Origin: Kiritimatiellia bacterium
Lineage (GTDB): Bacteria; Verrucomicrobiota; Kiritimatiellia; RFP12; UBA1067
Length of the DNA: 54,167 bases
Direction: 5' to 3'
Assembly: GCA_016296065.1 (NCBI GenBank)
Contig: JAEDKA010000020.1
Span: 1-54,167, forward strand
Part shown: piece by piece, positions 9,082 through 19,522 of the stretch
How the letters are laid out: each line of letters starts with the position of its first letter
Position numbering within the stretch: the stretch's first letter is position 1
Notes under the pieces: model-generated
Seen by the model: the letters and a program-made list of their open reading frames with translations, nothing else
What the model was told of the DNA's origin: nothing
The model's database searches: none
Made by a program: the position numbers and the translations under genes

Positions 9082-9173
9082 CCGTCCGCCTCCCGAGGTG
9101 CCAATCGTCCACCTCGCGAGATGCCTGCCGTCCACCTCCCGAGGTACTCACCATGCACCTCGCGAGGTGGACG
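9082..9173. repeat. Two tandem 46-bp units with CTCGCGAG palindromes
   Basis: Unit 1 (9082-9127) and unit 2 (9128-9173) share CCGTCC-CCTCCCGAGGT and CACCTCGCGAG. Unit 2 holds a perfect 14-bp palindrome CACCTCGCGAGGTG at 9156-9169. It lies between the FadL-like stop and the next promoter, so it may also help termination. Confidence 0.7.
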
Positions 9174-9279
9174 CCGTTTTAAGGAGATGTTTCGGGACGG
9201 AATGCGTCAAGTTTGGTCGTTGGACGAAATAGCATAATTTTTCCGTTTAAAATAACAGGATATCCGAAGCGAGAATTGG

Positions 9280-9285
9280 TATAAT
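9280..9285 (+). promoter_or_regulatory. -10 box for the 9306 operon
   Basis: TATAAT preceded by TTGG. No clear -35. A ribosome-binding site AAAGGGGA (9294-9300) lies between it and the ATG. Confidence 0.5.
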
Positions 9286-9305
9286 TGCCGCGAAAGGGGA
9301 AACTA

Positions 9306-12300
9306 ATGTTCAAGGCAACTACTCTTGCAGCGACGGCGATTGCGTCTGCAGCGGCGTTCGCGGTTCCGGCGCTCACCGTCGGATATTCCGACATTGACAG
9401 CGGAGACCTCTCCGCAAAGCTTACCTGGGAAGGCTCCGGGCAGGTTACGGTCCAACGGGCGGAAAGCTCCGACGGCCCGTGGTCCGACAAGGGGACCTCC
9501 TCCACCGGCACCTGGACCGACTCCTCCACCGTCGTCAGCAAGACGTACTGGTACAGGCTCAACGACGGCTCCTCCACGAGCGACGCGGTGAAGTTCGCCG
9601 CGGTGAGGAAGCTAGACCTCGCCTCCGCCTCAATCGTATACGAGGGCGATTTCACCTCGCAGGGATGGTGCAAGCCGCCGGAAAGGGCTTTTGACGGAAG
9701 TATCGGCCGCGATTCCTACCCTGATGCGAACGTGTCCAACCCAAAGGCGGGCGTGGACCTCGGCTCGACCGAATGGCATGTCGCGTATGCCCGTGCATAT
9801 CCTCGTGTCACCGACAAATGCCAGGGCCGTCTCAACGGGCTTGTGGTCTACGGCATCGACTCCGGCTTTACCGCGGACGGCACGACATGGACGGGAACTG
9901 GAACAGCGCTTTCGACGGCGCTTTCCGGCGTGGCCGATGACAAGTGGTATCCGATCGATATCGATCCGACATCTGCCTACCGTTGCTTTTACTATAGCGG
10001 CGCCTACGGCGGCAATGTCACCGAGCTTGAGCTCTACGGCTGGACGGAGGACGACATCGCCGCGGCGGATGAGCCCGAAGTTTCCGTCACGGCAAAGGAC
10101 GCCGAGCTCGCGGTCGCGTCTGCCGCGGACGACGATTTCACGGCTAAGCTTTCGTGGAAGGCTCTTCCCGGCGCGGTGAAGCTGCAGGCGTCGTATTCCG
10201 CGACCGGCCCCTGGGCCGACCTCGCGAACATCGCCGCGGGAACTGCGACTTACACCGACGATTCCGCTCCCTGCGGCATCACGCGCTACTACCGCCTCTC
10301 CGACTCCGACGGCGAGTCTGGCGTCGTCTCGTTCAAGCGCCTGAGGAGGTTCAACACAGACGATGGCACAGTGTTCTGGAATACAGATCGCGACTGGAGT
10401 TATTACAAGCCTGGTTCAAACGCATTTGACGGCAACACGGGGTCATTCCCGGACCTCAATGGAGCTCATGCAAAGATCGGTATCGACTTCGGTGAGCTTA
10501 TGCCGTTTGTGGCGCTTGCCCGCATCCACACGCGTGCCGACTACAGCACTCGTTCAACAGGCGCACAGGTCTATGGAAGCAACCGCTCGGGCGACACGCT
10601 GACAACCTCTCCTGACGCCGATCTCGACACATCGCTTTCCATTGCCTTGCCGGCAGTGGAGTCGGGTGTTGATGCATGGTTTTTACTTGAGGTTGACAAT
10701 TCCACGGCTTATCGTTCCTACTATCTTGCTGCCGAGTACGGCAACCTTGCCGAAATCCAGTTCTACGGCTGGACGGCAGAGGACATCGCGGCGGCCGAGG
10801 GCGTCGCGACGCCTGTCGTGGCTTCCGTGACGGCCGATCCTGATGAGGCGAAGATCGCCGTCGAGTGGACATGCGAGACGGAGGCCGAGATCACCGAGTT
10901 CGTCGTGGAGCGCAGGAAGGGCAGCGGAAGCTGGACCGAGCTTGCGCGCCCCGCGTCGGATGTCTTCTCCTACGTCGACGCCGATCCTGAGACGCGCCAG
11001 ACGTATTTCTACCGCGTCACCGCGATCTACGCGAATGGCTTCGCGCGGACGTCCGAATCCTCCGAGGGCGTCTACTACAAGAAGACCATGCCCGACGTCG
11101 CGCTCACGATCCCCGAGATTGCGAATGTCGTCGTGAAGTCCGTAAAGGCCGACGGACAGAAGATCGAGGGCTCCAACGGCGTCTACATGATTCCGCAGGG
11201 CAGCGAAGTCGAAGTTACGTTCCTTCCGGCTGAGGGCTACATCCTCAACCGCACGACGATGACGTTCACCGTCGAGGAGGCGATGACGCTTCCCGAGGCC
11301 GGACGCCCCTCGGCCGTCGAGGGAGTTCCGCTCGTCGTCAACGAGGTGATGGCCGCAAACGAGACGACGCTCTCAACGCACGACGGCGCGACGGAGATCG
11401 ACTGGATCGAAATCCGCAACCTCGGCGGAAGCGACGTCGACATCGCGGGCTGGCTCATGACGGACGATCCGACGAAGAAGATCTCCAAGTGGAAGCCGAT
11501 CGAGGGTCCGGCTGTCGTTCCCGCAGGCGGCTATCTCGTCGTCTTCGCGGACAACGTGAAGACGGAGTGGAGCGAGTTCGACGCGCATGTCGCGCTCGGA
11601 CTCTCCTCCGGCGGCGAATGCGCCGCGCTCGCGAGCCCCGACGGAACGGTGATCTCGCAGCTGGCGTTCGGACAGCAGTTCGACGACGTCTCGTTCGGCG
11701 TCGGACACGTCGAGCGCGAGCTTGTGAGGTCGACGCGAGCGGCCGAGTACCGCATCGGCGACGGCGCGTGGAAGTCGTGCGAGGGCGCGATCGGCATGGC
11801 GCCAGTCGTCGGCGCGTTCAAGGTCGACGTCTACGGGGCGAAGAACTGCTCGTGCGACTCGCTGGACAGTGCCAAGAAGATAGTAAACGATCCTGATACA
11901 TGGTCGTGGTTCCATACGACCGAGACGAAGCAGACAATCGCCTACTTCCACGCGTACACTGGTACGCACATGACATTCGCGCCGTACAGCGACTTCCAGG
12001 CGCCGGACGGATGGGACGGAAACAACATCGCCGTCCATGCGACGGCCGTAGTCAACATCCCCGAGCCCGGATACTGGACGTTCTCGATGTATGGCGACCA
12101 GTGGTTCGAGTATACGATCTCGGGTCATGGCGCGAAATTCACCAAGTCCGGCGGCGGATGGAACAGCCAGACGGTCGACGCCTATTTCTTCAGCGTGGCC
12201 GGCGACTACGAAGTCGAGATAATCCTCGGGCACCAGGGCGGCGACGCCGGAATGGACTTCTCCGTCGCGAAGGGCGAACTGACCTCGTTCTCCACGGACA

Positions 12301-15300
12301 ACTTCCACCTTGTCGGCTCCGCGGCGAGCGGCGTGCTGCACTCCGGCTCGATCGCGTCCAAGATCTACACGCGCGTCGATAGCGAGATGCTCGGCTCCAA
12401 GACCTCCGCCTCGTGGCGCAAGTCGTTCACGCTAGACACGCTCCCGGACGATGGCGAGATCCAGCTCAGGATATGCTATGCGGACGGATTCGAGGCGTCC
12501 ATCAACGGACATGTCTTCCGCTCTGTCGCGGTCGCGTCGCGCACGGACGAGGAGATTCTCGCCCCGTCGTACTTCAACATTCCGGTGGAGTACCTTAACA
12601 TCGGCGAGAACAAGCTCGAAGTCGTCGGATACAACAACGACGTCAACGACCAGACGTTCCTGATTGCGCCCGACGTCATCCTCAACACCGAGAGCGGGCT
12701 CGTCTACTTCACGACGCCCACGCCCGGCCGCGAGAACGCCTCCGACGGCAAGACCGGCATGACGCCGAAGATCGTCTTCAGCGAGCCGCACGGATACAAG
12801 ACCGAGTCTTTCCAGCTCGAGCTTTCCTGCCCCGAGGACGACGGCGTCAAGATCTACTACACGCTCGACGGCTCCTCGCCGACGACGGATTCCTTCCTCT
12901 ACACCGCCCCGATCGCGGTCTCGAAGACGACGGTCGTGCGCGCGGCGGCGGCGGACGAGAAGTCGGTCTTCCAGCAGGATTCCTCCGCGACGTACATCTT
13001 CCTCGAGGACGTCCTCTCCGCGCCTCAGGGATACGACTCGGCGCAGGTTCCGGCGGGATGGCCGTCGAACGGCTCGATGCGTCCTGACGGATCTAATAGC
13101 GGTGTATCGATGTTCTATGGCATGAACCAGACGCTTGTCGCGAACGAGCGCGCGCGCATCGAGAAGGGCTTCACGAATTCCGTTAACGTCGCCACGATCT
13201 CGATGGTCGTCAACCTCGCCGACCTCTTCGACAACTCGATGGGCATCTGGGCGAACGCCGGACAGCACGGTTCCGACTGGGAGCGTCCGGCGATGATCGA
13301 GCAGATCGATCCCGTCACCGGCGAGGCGAACGAGTTCTCCGTCTCCTGCGGCGTCAGGATGCGCGGCGGGATGAGCCGCGGAACAGGATACGATAAGCAC
13401 GGATTCCGTCTCTTCTTCCGCAGCGAGTACGGAATGAGCCGCCTCGAGTTTCCGCTCTTCGGCGAGGACGGCGCGTCGAGCTTCAAGAAGATCGATCTCC
13501 GCTGCGACCAGAACCACTCGTTCGCCAATGGCAATAAGTCTAGCGCTGGTCAGCCAAATAGCGGCATGTACGACACGCTGGTGCACGATGTGTTCAACCG
13601 TGACACGCAACTTGACATGAACCAGCCTGCGGGACGGAGCCGCTATTACCACCTTTTCATCAACGGCGTGTACTACGGCGTCTATCAGACCGAAGAGCGT
13701 TGCGATGATGATTTCGCCGAGACATACCTCGGCGGCAGCGCGGAGAACTACGATGTTATCAAGACTTCCAGCACCTACAATTACAACAGTGGTGCACAAT
13801 ACACTACGGATGCAAACGAGGGCACGATTGACGCGTGGTCGAACCTCTGGCACATCGCCGTCAACGAGGGCTTCGGCACGAGCCATCCGGAGAACTACAA
13901 CAAGGTTCGCGGACTAAACGCCGACGGTACGCGCAATCCCGACTATCCGATCCTCCTCAACCGCAAGAACCTTCAGGACTATGTCATCGAGACGCACTAT
14001 GCGGCCGACTGTGACTCACCTGGCAGCGTGTTTGGCGGGCACGCGAACAACCTGATCGCTATCCGGAACCGCGTAGACGGAGAGGCTGTCAAGGACGGAT
14101 TCCTCTTCTTCCGCCACGACAGCGAGTACACACTCGGAATCCATGATGATGGCGCGTTCGGCGGCTGGAACACCTACAACGCCAATCACGTGTCCTCCTA
14201 CGGTACATCTTACTCTGGTTCCGGCAGCAGCGGCAACGCCGTCTTTGCAACGCTTGGAAACTTCACGCCGACGGAGCTTCACTATCGCCTTATGGATGAT
14301 CCCGAGTACAAGATGTCGTTCGCCGACCGCGTCTACAAACACTGCTTCAAGGACGGTGAGCTGACGGTAGCGAAGGCGCGTGCACGCTTCGAGCGCCGCA
14401 TGGCCGAGATAGAGGATGCCGTTTCGTGCGAGATCGCGCGTTGGTCTCACTACGATCATACGCACACGACGTGGGAGGACGCCTGCAACTACTGCCTCAA
14501 CTTCATCGACAACCGAATCCCGTACCTCATCGCTGACTACCAGGAGCGCGGATGGTATCCGACCGTTTCGGCTCCGCTGGTAGTTGACGCGGATGGCCAG
14601 ACCGTGTACGACGAGGATGTCCTTCCCGAGGGATCGAGTGTTCGTCTGCAAGGCGAAGGCGATATCTACTACGTCACCGACGGGACGGATCCGCGTGCCG
14701 AGGGCGGCGGCATTGCCCCCGGTGCGATCAAGTACGACGGCAATCCGATCGCAATCACCATCGCGGAATTCAAGATCCGCGCGAGAATCCTCAAGAACGG
14801 CGAGTGGTCTCCGCTCGAGAACGTGAACATCAACTCGCAGGCGGACAACGCAGGCGAGCTCGCGGCGAACCTGCGCTTCCATTCGTTCTGCGGAACGCCC
14901 GCCGTTCCCGACGGCGACACGGGCGAGTGGATCGCCGTGACGAACCTTTCGACTTCGGCTGAACTCGACCTTTCCGGAATCGTCGTCATCGTGAAGAAGG
15001 ATTCCGTCACGAAGGAGGAGGCGAAGTGCAGGTTCACGATTCCGAACGGCACGACGCTTCCTGCGAACGGATATCTCCGCTTCGACCAGGCCGAGTACGG
15101 ATGGAACAAGATCACGAACAACAAGATCGACATGTACATCATGCAGAAGGACGGCGAGACGGAGATACAGAAGGCGCACGCGACGCAGAAGGACTTCCCG
15201 ACCGTCTACGGCAACGTCGGCGACGTCGGAGGAAAGGGCGGCGGGGCTTATCTCATCGCGACTTCCTTCGAGGTCGAGATCGACAAGACGTGCTGGGTCG

Positions 15301-15809
15301 CTTCGCCGGTCGAACTGCCAGAGCTTCCAGTGCTTGCGGACGGAACGGTCGTCGGAACAGTCGAGGGGACGGTCGCGACGATCGACGCGTCGCTTGCTCC
15401 GGCGGGAACCGAGGTGTTCATCCCCGAGGGAGTCACCGAGGTGCACATCTCCGTCAAGGACTCCGACTCCGCGTCGGTAGACACGACGTCGTGCTACACG
15501 TCCGCGTCGCTCGTCCCGGCCGGCGGAAAGATCGTGCCCGCGCTCGACGAGTCCGTCGTCCGGCCCGCGTTCACGGAATCCGCCCCCGGCATGAAGGACG
15601 CCATCAAGGTCGGCGCGTCGACGGTCGAGCTCACGACGAGCGCGAAGCCAGGGCTCTTCTACACGCTCAAGTCGTCGCCGTCCGTGCGCGGCGAATACGC
15701 CGCGGTCGAGAAGCGCCAGGCCGCGTCCGGCGACAACTTCGTCGCGTTCAGCGTGCAGCGTTCGGCCGGCGCGTCAGCTTTCTACGTTGTCGAAGTCACA
15801 GACAGGTAA
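9306..15809 (+). CDS. Giant exported CotH / lamin-tail / chitobiase-C protein
   Basis: 2167 residues. The start at 9306 has AAAGGGGA upstream and opens a signal peptide (MFKATTLAATAIASAAAFA). Two tandem copies of a discoidin-like module (about 100-260 and 340-500) end in matching YGWTEDDIAAA and YGWTAEDIAAA. A fibronectin-like stretch and a lamin-tail domain near 680-800 (VNEVMAANETT, WIEIRNLGGSDVDIAGW) follow. A PA14-like region is at about 870-1000, and a chitobiase C-terminal module (YYTLDGSSPT) near 1190. A CotH-like domain spans about 1295-1750, and a second lamin-tail-like domain is near 1860-1990. CotH proteins include atypical protein kinases of spore coats. Here the same fold sits in an exported protein, function unknown. 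It heads an operon with the next two genes (18-nt and 2-nt gaps). Confidence 0.85.
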   Translation: MFKATTLAATAIASAAAFAVPALTVGYSDIDSGDLSAKLTWEGSGQVTVQRAESSDGPWSDKGTSSTGTWTDSSTVVSKTYWYRLNDGSSTSDAVKFAAVRKLDLASASIVYEGDFTSQGWCKPPERAFDGSIGRDSYPDANVSNPKAGVDLGSTEWHVAYARAYPRVTDKCQGRLNGLVVYGIDSGFTADGTTWTGTGTALSTALSGVADDKWYPIDIDPTSAYRCFYYSGAYGGNVTELELYGWTEDDIAAADEPEVSVTAKDAELAVASAADDDFTAKLSWKALPGAVKLQASYSATGPWADLANIAAGTATYTDDSAPCGITRYYRLSDSDGESGVVSFKRLRRFNTDDGTVFWNTDRDWSYYKPGSNAFDGNTGSFPDLNGAHAKIGIDFGELMPFVALARIHTRADYSTRSTGAQVYGSNRSGDTLTTSPDADLDTSLSIALPAVESGVDAWFLLEVDNSTAYRSYYLAAEYGNLAEIQFYGWTAEDIAAAEGVATPVVASVTADPDEAKIAVEWTCETEAEITEFVVERRKGSGSWTELARPASDVFSYVDADPETRQTYFYRVTAIYANGFARTSESSEGVYYKKTMPDVALTIPEIANVVVKSVKADGQKIEGSNGVYMIPQGSEVEVTFLPAEGYILNRTTMTFTVEEAMTLPEAGRPSAVEGVPLVVNEVMAANETTLSTHDGATEIDWIEIRNLGGSDVDIAGWLMTDDPTKKISKWKPIEGPAVVPAGGYLVVFADNVKTEWSEFDAHVALGLSSGGECAALASPDGTVISQLAFGQQFDDVSFGVGHVERELVRSTRAAEYRIGDGAWKSCEGAIGMAPVVGAFKVDVYGAKNCSCDSLDSAKKIVNDPDTWSWFHTTETKQTIAYFHAYTGTHMTFAPYSDFQAPDGWDGNNIAVHATAVVNIPEPGYWTFSMYGDQWFEYTISGHGAKFTKSGGGWNSQTVDAYFFSVAGDYEVEIILGHQGGDAGMDFSVAKGELTSFSTDNFHLVGSAASGVLHSGSIASKIYTRVDSEMLGSKTSASWRKSFTLDTLPDDGEIQLRICYADGFEASINGHVFRSVAVASRTDEEILAPSYFNIPVEYLNIGENKLEVVGYNNDVNDQTFLIAPDVILNTESGLVYFTTPTPGRENASDGKTGMTPKIVFSEPHGYKTESFQLELSCPEDDGVKIYYTLDGSSPTTDSFLYTAPIAVSKTTVVRAAAADEKSVFQQDSSATYIFLEDVLSAPQGYDSAQVPAGWPSNGSMRPDGSNSGVSMFYGMNQTLVANERARIEKGFTNSVNVATISMVVNLADLFDNSMGIWANAGQHGSDWERPAMIEQIDPVTGEANEFSVSCGVRMRGGMSRGTGYDKHGFRLFFRSEYGMSRLEFPLFGEDGASSFKKIDLRCDQNHSFANGNKSSAGQPNSGMYDTLVHDVFNRDTQLDMNQPAGRSRYYHLFINGVYYGVYQTEERCDDDFAETYLGGSAENYDVIKTSSTYNYNSGAQYTTDANEGTIDAWSNLWHIAVNEGFGTSHPENYNKVRGLNADGTRNPDYPILLNRKNLQDYVIETHYAADCDSPGSVFGGHANNLIAIRNRVDGEAVKDGFLFFRHDSEYTLGIHDDGAFGGWNTYNANHVSSYGTSYSGSGSSGNAVFATLGNFTPTELHYRLMDDPEYKMSFADRVYKHCFKDGELTVAKARARFERRMAEIEDAVSCEIARWSHYDHTHTTWEDACNYCLNFIDNRIPYLIADYQERGWYPTVSAPLVVDADGQTVYDEDVLPEGSSVRLQGEGDIYYVTDGTDPRAEGGGIAPGAIKYDGNPIAITIAEFKIRARILKNGEWSPLENVNINSQADNAGELAANLRFHSFCGTPAVPDGDTGEWIAVTNLSTSAELDLSGIVVIVKKDSVTKEEAKCRFTIPNGTTLPANGYLRFDQAEYGWNKITNNKIDMYIMQKDGETEIQKAHATQKDFPTVYGNVGDVGGKGGGAYLIATSFEVEIDKTCWVASPVELPELPVLADGTVVGTVEGTVATIDASLAPAGTEVFIPEGVTEVHISVKDSDSASVDTTSCYTSASLVPAGGKIVPALDESVVRPAFTESAPGMKDAIKVGASTVELTTSAKPGLFYTLKSSPSVRGEYAAVEKRQAASGDNFVAFSVQRSAGASAFYVVEVTDR

Positions 15810-15827
15810 ACAAAAAGGGGAAGACAA

Positions 15828-16892
15828 ATGAACAGAAGGACATTCATCGGGGGCGCGTTCTCGCTGGGCGCGGTCTCAATGTGGAGCGGTTGCGCGTCGG
15901 TCGGCAGGGGAGCTGATTTCGCGAATCCGGTCATCGCCGAGGACTGGCCGGATCCGGCGTTCTGGCACGTCGACGGAAAGTACTATTCCGTTGCGACGAT
16001 GCTGAGGAAGATTCGCGTAAGCGACAACGCGATCGACTGGGAGGACACGGGGATAGATCCGCTCACTCCCGCCGCCCGCGCGAAGCTGAACTCGGTCACG
16101 ACGAACCTGTGGGCGCCGTGCGTCCTCAAGATCGGCGACAACTGGGTGCTGTACATCTCGCTCTTCGTCGACGACGCGGACTGCCGCGTGGCGGCGCTTA
16201 CGTCGAAGTCTCCGACGGGTCCGTTCGAGTATGCGGCGGAGGTCGTCAACGGAAAGAAGCTCGGCATTCTCAACGCGATCGACCCGTACATCTTCAAGGA
16301 CGAGAGCGGAACCGTGTGGATGTTCTTCGGCAGCTGCCAGGACGGAATCCACCGCGTGCGGCTCACGGACGACGGACTTGCGATCCGTCCGGGCGAGAAG
16401 CCCGTCCACGTCGCGGGCAGGCGCAGTCCGTGGGACAAAGACGGCAAGATGGTGAAGATCTGGGGCGAGCCCGGGACGTGGGAGGGCTCTTTCCTCGTCA
16501 AGCGCGGGGGATGGTGGTACTTCTTCTTCTCCGGCGGCATCTTCTGCGACCACACGTACCATCTCATGGTCGGGCGCTCCCGGAAGGTCGACGGAGTCTT
16601 CGTCAACCGCGACGGAGTGCCGCTCACTGAGGCGAAGGCGAAGCCGATTCTCGCGTCCGACAAGGGCGACAGGCTCTACGGGCCCGGCCACAACGGGGAA
16701 ATCGTGCGGACGGACGACGGACGCGACTTCATGTTCTTCCACTGCCACGACACGCGCTTCCCCAAGGACGATCGTCCGACGTACCTTCAGGAGCTCCTGT
16801 GGGACTGCGACGGCTGGCCGTACTTCGAGAACGACAGGCCGAAGCTCCGCGAGAGCCGCTTTGTCGCGACGACGCTTTCCAACGAACGCTGA
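15828..16892 (+). CDS. Glycoside hydrolase family 43-type lipoprotein
   Basis: 354 residues. The N-terminus MNRRTFIGGAFSLGAV looks Tat-like and is followed by a lipobox (SGCAS, Cys near 25), so it is probably a lipoprotein. The five-bladed GH43 propeller residues are visible: general base Asp42 in WPDPAF, the pKa-modulating Asp152 in NAIDPYIF, and general acid Glu219 in WEGSFLV. GH43 enzymes are inverting beta-xylosidases or alpha-L-arabinofuranosidases; the substrate cannot be read here. It is translationally close to both neighbours. The short length indicates a single catalytic domain with no CBM. Confidence 0.9.
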   Translation: MNRRTFIGGAFSLGAVSMWSGCASVGRGADFANPVIAEDWPDPAFWHVDGKYYSVATMLRKIRVSDNAIDWEDTGIDPLTPAARAKLNSVTTNLWAPCVLKIGDNWVLYISLFVDDADCRVAALTSKSPTGPFEYAAEVVNGKKLGILNAIDPYIFKDESGTVWMFFGSCQDGIHRVRLTDDGLAIRPGEKPVHVAGRRSPWDKDGKMVKIWGEPGTWEGSFLVKRGGWWYFFFSGGIFCDHTYHLMVGRSRKVDGVFVNRDGVPLTEAKAKPILASDKGDRLYGPGHNGEIVRTDDGRDFMFFHCHDTRFPKDDRPTYLQELLWDCDGWPYFENDRPKLRESRFVATTLSNER

Positions 16893-16894
16893 AC

Positions 16895-19522
16895 ATGATG
16901 AAAAAGACAATCCTCCTCGCCGCTGCGGCATTGTCCGCATCCGCCTTCGCGCGCGTCGACCTCTTCGTCGCGCCTGACGGCGACGATTCGAATCCGGGAA
17001 CGGAGGCCAGGCCCCTCGCGACGCCGCGCGGCGCATGTGCCGCGCTTCGGGCGATGAGGGCGGCCGATCCGACGCTGCGCAGCGCGGGCGCCGTGGTGAC
17101 GTTCGCGGACGGCACGTATCGCCTCGACTCGGCGGTTGAGCTCGGCGAGGAGGATTCCGGCGCGCCCGGCGCGCCCGTCGTGTGGCGCGCGAAGAACTCG
17201 ACGAAGGCCGTGTTCAGCGGAGGCGTCGCGCTCAGGACGTGGAAGCGCCTCACCGAGGCGGAAGGCGAAGACGCGGCGCGCGCGCTCGTTCCGCAGGAGG
17301 CGCTCTCGCGCGTGATCGTCGCGGAGGTTCCGGCGGGAATCGAGCTCCCGGGCTTCAGGGGCGGCGGATGCGGCACGGCGGACCATCTGCAGGAGCATCC
17401 GATCGCGCTCTTCCAGGCCGGCGAGCGACTTGTCCCGGCGCGCTGGCCGAACGACGGCTTCGCGAGCGCGGGGCGTCCGATGGGCGATCCCGCGCCCGGG
17501 CGGACGTGCTCCGGCGAGTTCGAGTTCCCGAAGGAGCGGCTTGCAAGGTGGGCGAAGGAGCCGGAGCTGTGGGCGTACGGGCTCTGGCGCTTCGAGTGGG
17601 CGGACGCGTGCGTGCGCGTCCTCAAGGTGCAGAGCGAGGGCGGATCCGTCACGGTCGACTCGGAGCCGATAGGCTTCGGCCTGCGCGAGGGCGCGCAGTT
17701 CCACGTGATGAACGCGCTGTCCGAACTCGACAGGCCGGGCGAGTGGGCGGTTGACCGCGCTCGCCGGCGCATCTACCTCTGGCCGAAGGCGAAGGCGTAT
17801 CCGGTGCTTGCGGCGGCGGACGGACTCGTCCGCGCGAAGGGCCTCAGGGAGTTCGTCATCGGCGGATTCGTGTTCGAGTGCTCGCGCACAACGGCGCTTA
17901 AGTTCGAGAAGTGCGAGCGGACGGCGGTCATCAAGAGCGTGATATGCAGGTGCAATAGCTGGGGCGTCGACATCGCGGCGTCGAAGGGGTGCAGGGTGGA
18001 CGGATGCGACCTCTATGACCTCGGCGAGGGAGGGGTGCATCTCGACGGAGGCGTCTTCGAGACGCTCGAGCCCGGATGCAACGCGGCGGACAACAACCAC
18101 ATCCACCACTACGGTCTCGTCATCCCCAACTACAAGCAGGGCGTGCGGCTCGACGGCGTCGGCAACAGGGCGACGCACAACCTCATCCACCACACGCGCC
18201 ACCAGGCCGTCGAGTTCAACGGAAACGACCACTACGTCGGCTGGAACATCATCCACGACACCTGCACTTTCAACGACGACGCCGGCGCGATATACTGCTG
18301 CCAGCGCGACTGGACGAAGCGCGGCACCGTCGTTGAGCACAACCTCATCCACATGACGGGCAAGCAGCCGCGCGCGACGAACGACGAGGCGATCTACCTC
18401 GACGACTACTCGAGCGGAACGATCGTGCGCTGGAACGTGATCAACCGCGCGACGAGCGGAGTTTTCGTCGGCGGCGGAAACGGCAACGAGATCTACGGCA
18501 ACCTCGTCATGAACGCGTCGAGGTCCGTCACGCTCTCCAGCCGCGGCATCGACAGCTTCTCCAAGAAGGTGGCGGAGAAGGGCAGGGACAGCGAGATATT
18601 CCGCCATCTTGAGCGCAGGCGCGACCTCTTCGAGGGCGCCCTGTGGCGCGAGAGGTATCCGGAGCTTCTCAAGGTCTACGACATGGATCCCGTCAAGGCG
18701 CACGACTCGCACTGGAACAGGATCACGAACAACGTCTTCGTCGCGAGCGGAGCGATTCTGCGCGGCAACTGGAAGAACATCGAGGCGACGACGACCATCG
18801 CCGGGAACCTCGAGACGAAGGAGGATCCGGGCTTCGCGGACTACTTCGGCATGGACTGGACGCTCGCGCCCGGTCCGGCGCGCGACCTCCTGGGCGACCT
18901 CAGGATCGGCGACATGGGGCTCTACGACAGCTGGAAGCGCGTCACGCCGCCGGTCCGCTTCGGCGACGGCATTACGCCTCCGCGCGCGCTGAGGCCCGAG
19001 TACGCGCCGGCGAAGGTTCGCATCGACGTCGTGGCGGATTCGCTTCCGGACGGCGTGAAGGAGATGGCCGAGGGCTGCGTCGGGTGCTGCGTGCCCGGCT
19101 GGGGCGGCGGCAGGCGCATCTTCGCGCTCGACGATGCGCTCGCTCCCGCGGAGTGGACGGAGTTCTCGTTCTCGTTCGTTCCGACGTTCGACGGCGAGGT
19201 GCGGCTCGACACGATGGGCGCTCGCGGCGAGAAGACGCTGTACGACGCGTTCCGCGTCGAGGGCGCGAGCCTCGAGAACGCCGGCTTCGAGGCGGACGGC
19301 GCGTGGGGCCTGCCGTCGGTGAACCCGAAGGACGACCGCATAGACGTGTGCAACACTGAGAAGCCGTGGGGCGTCCTCACCGCGGCAGAGGCGAAGTGCG
19401 ACGCGGCGGAGGGGAAGAGGATGGCCTGCGGAAACGACATGCTCAACTTCACGCAGCGCATGAAGGTGCGCAAGGGCGTGCGCGTCACTGTGAAGCTGAT
19501 GGCCCGCGCCCTGCCGGACTGA
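16895..19522 (+). CDS. Exported right-handed beta-helix protein, possible glycan hydrolase or lyase
   Basis: 875 residues, starting 2 nt after the GH43 stop. The signal peptide is MMKKTILLAAAALSASAFA. It opens with the LFVAPDGDDSNPGTEARPLAT motif typical of secreted parallel beta-helix enzymes (families such as GH120 or GH141, or pectate-lyase-like proteins). Asn/His-rich helix rungs run through about 300-600 (NNHIHHYG, HNLIHHT, WNIIHDT). The C-terminal 180 residues are a carbohydrate-binding-like sandwich. The exact family is not assigned. Cotranscription with GH43 suggests work on a plant side-chain glycan. Confidence 0.8.
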   Translation: MMKKTILLAAAALSASAFARVDLFVAPDGDDSNPGTEARPLATPRGACAALRAMRAADPTLRSAGAVVTFADGTYRLDSAVELGEEDSGAPGAPVVWRAKNSTKAVFSGGVALRTWKRLTEAEGEDAARALVPQEALSRVIVAEVPAGIELPGFRGGGCGTADHLQEHPIALFQAGERLVPARWPNDGFASAGRPMGDPAPGRTCSGEFEFPKERLARWAKEPELWAYGLWRFEWADACVRVLKVQSEGGSVTVDSEPIGFGLREGAQFHVMNALSELDRPGEWAVDRARRRIYLWPKAKAYPVLAAADGLVRAKGLREFVIGGFVFECSRTTALKFEKCERTAVIKSVICRCNSWGVDIAASKGCRVDGCDLYDLGEGGVHLDGGVFETLEPGCNAADNNHIHHYGLVIPNYKQGVRLDGVGNRATHNLIHHTRHQAVEFNGNDHYVGWNIIHDTCTFNDDAGAIYCCQRDWTKRGTVVEHNLIHMTGKQPRATNDEAIYLDDYSSGTIVRWNVINRATSGVFVGGGNGNEIYGNLVMNASRSVTLSSRGIDSFSKKVAEKGRDSEIFRHLERRRDLFEGALWRERYPELLKVYDMDPVKAHDSHWNRITNNVFVASGAILRGNWKNIEATTTIAGNLETKEDPGFADYFGMDWTLAPGPARDLLGDLRIGDMGLYDSWKRVTPPVRFGDGITPPRALRPEYAPAKVRIDVVADSLPDGVKEMAEGCVGCCVPGWGGGRRIFALDDALAPAEWTEFSFSFVPTFDGEVRLDTMGARGEKTLYDAFRVEGASLENAGFEADGAWGLPSVNPKDDRIDVCNTEKPWGVLTAAEAKCDAAEGKRMACGNDMLNFTQRMKVRKGVRVTVKLMARALPD

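Noticed and set aside
12432..15446. Two long minus-strand ORFs (484 and 476 codons) opposite the CotH gene
   Set aside because: No domains and low-complexity basic/valine-rich translations; the plus-strand protein has several recognisable domains.
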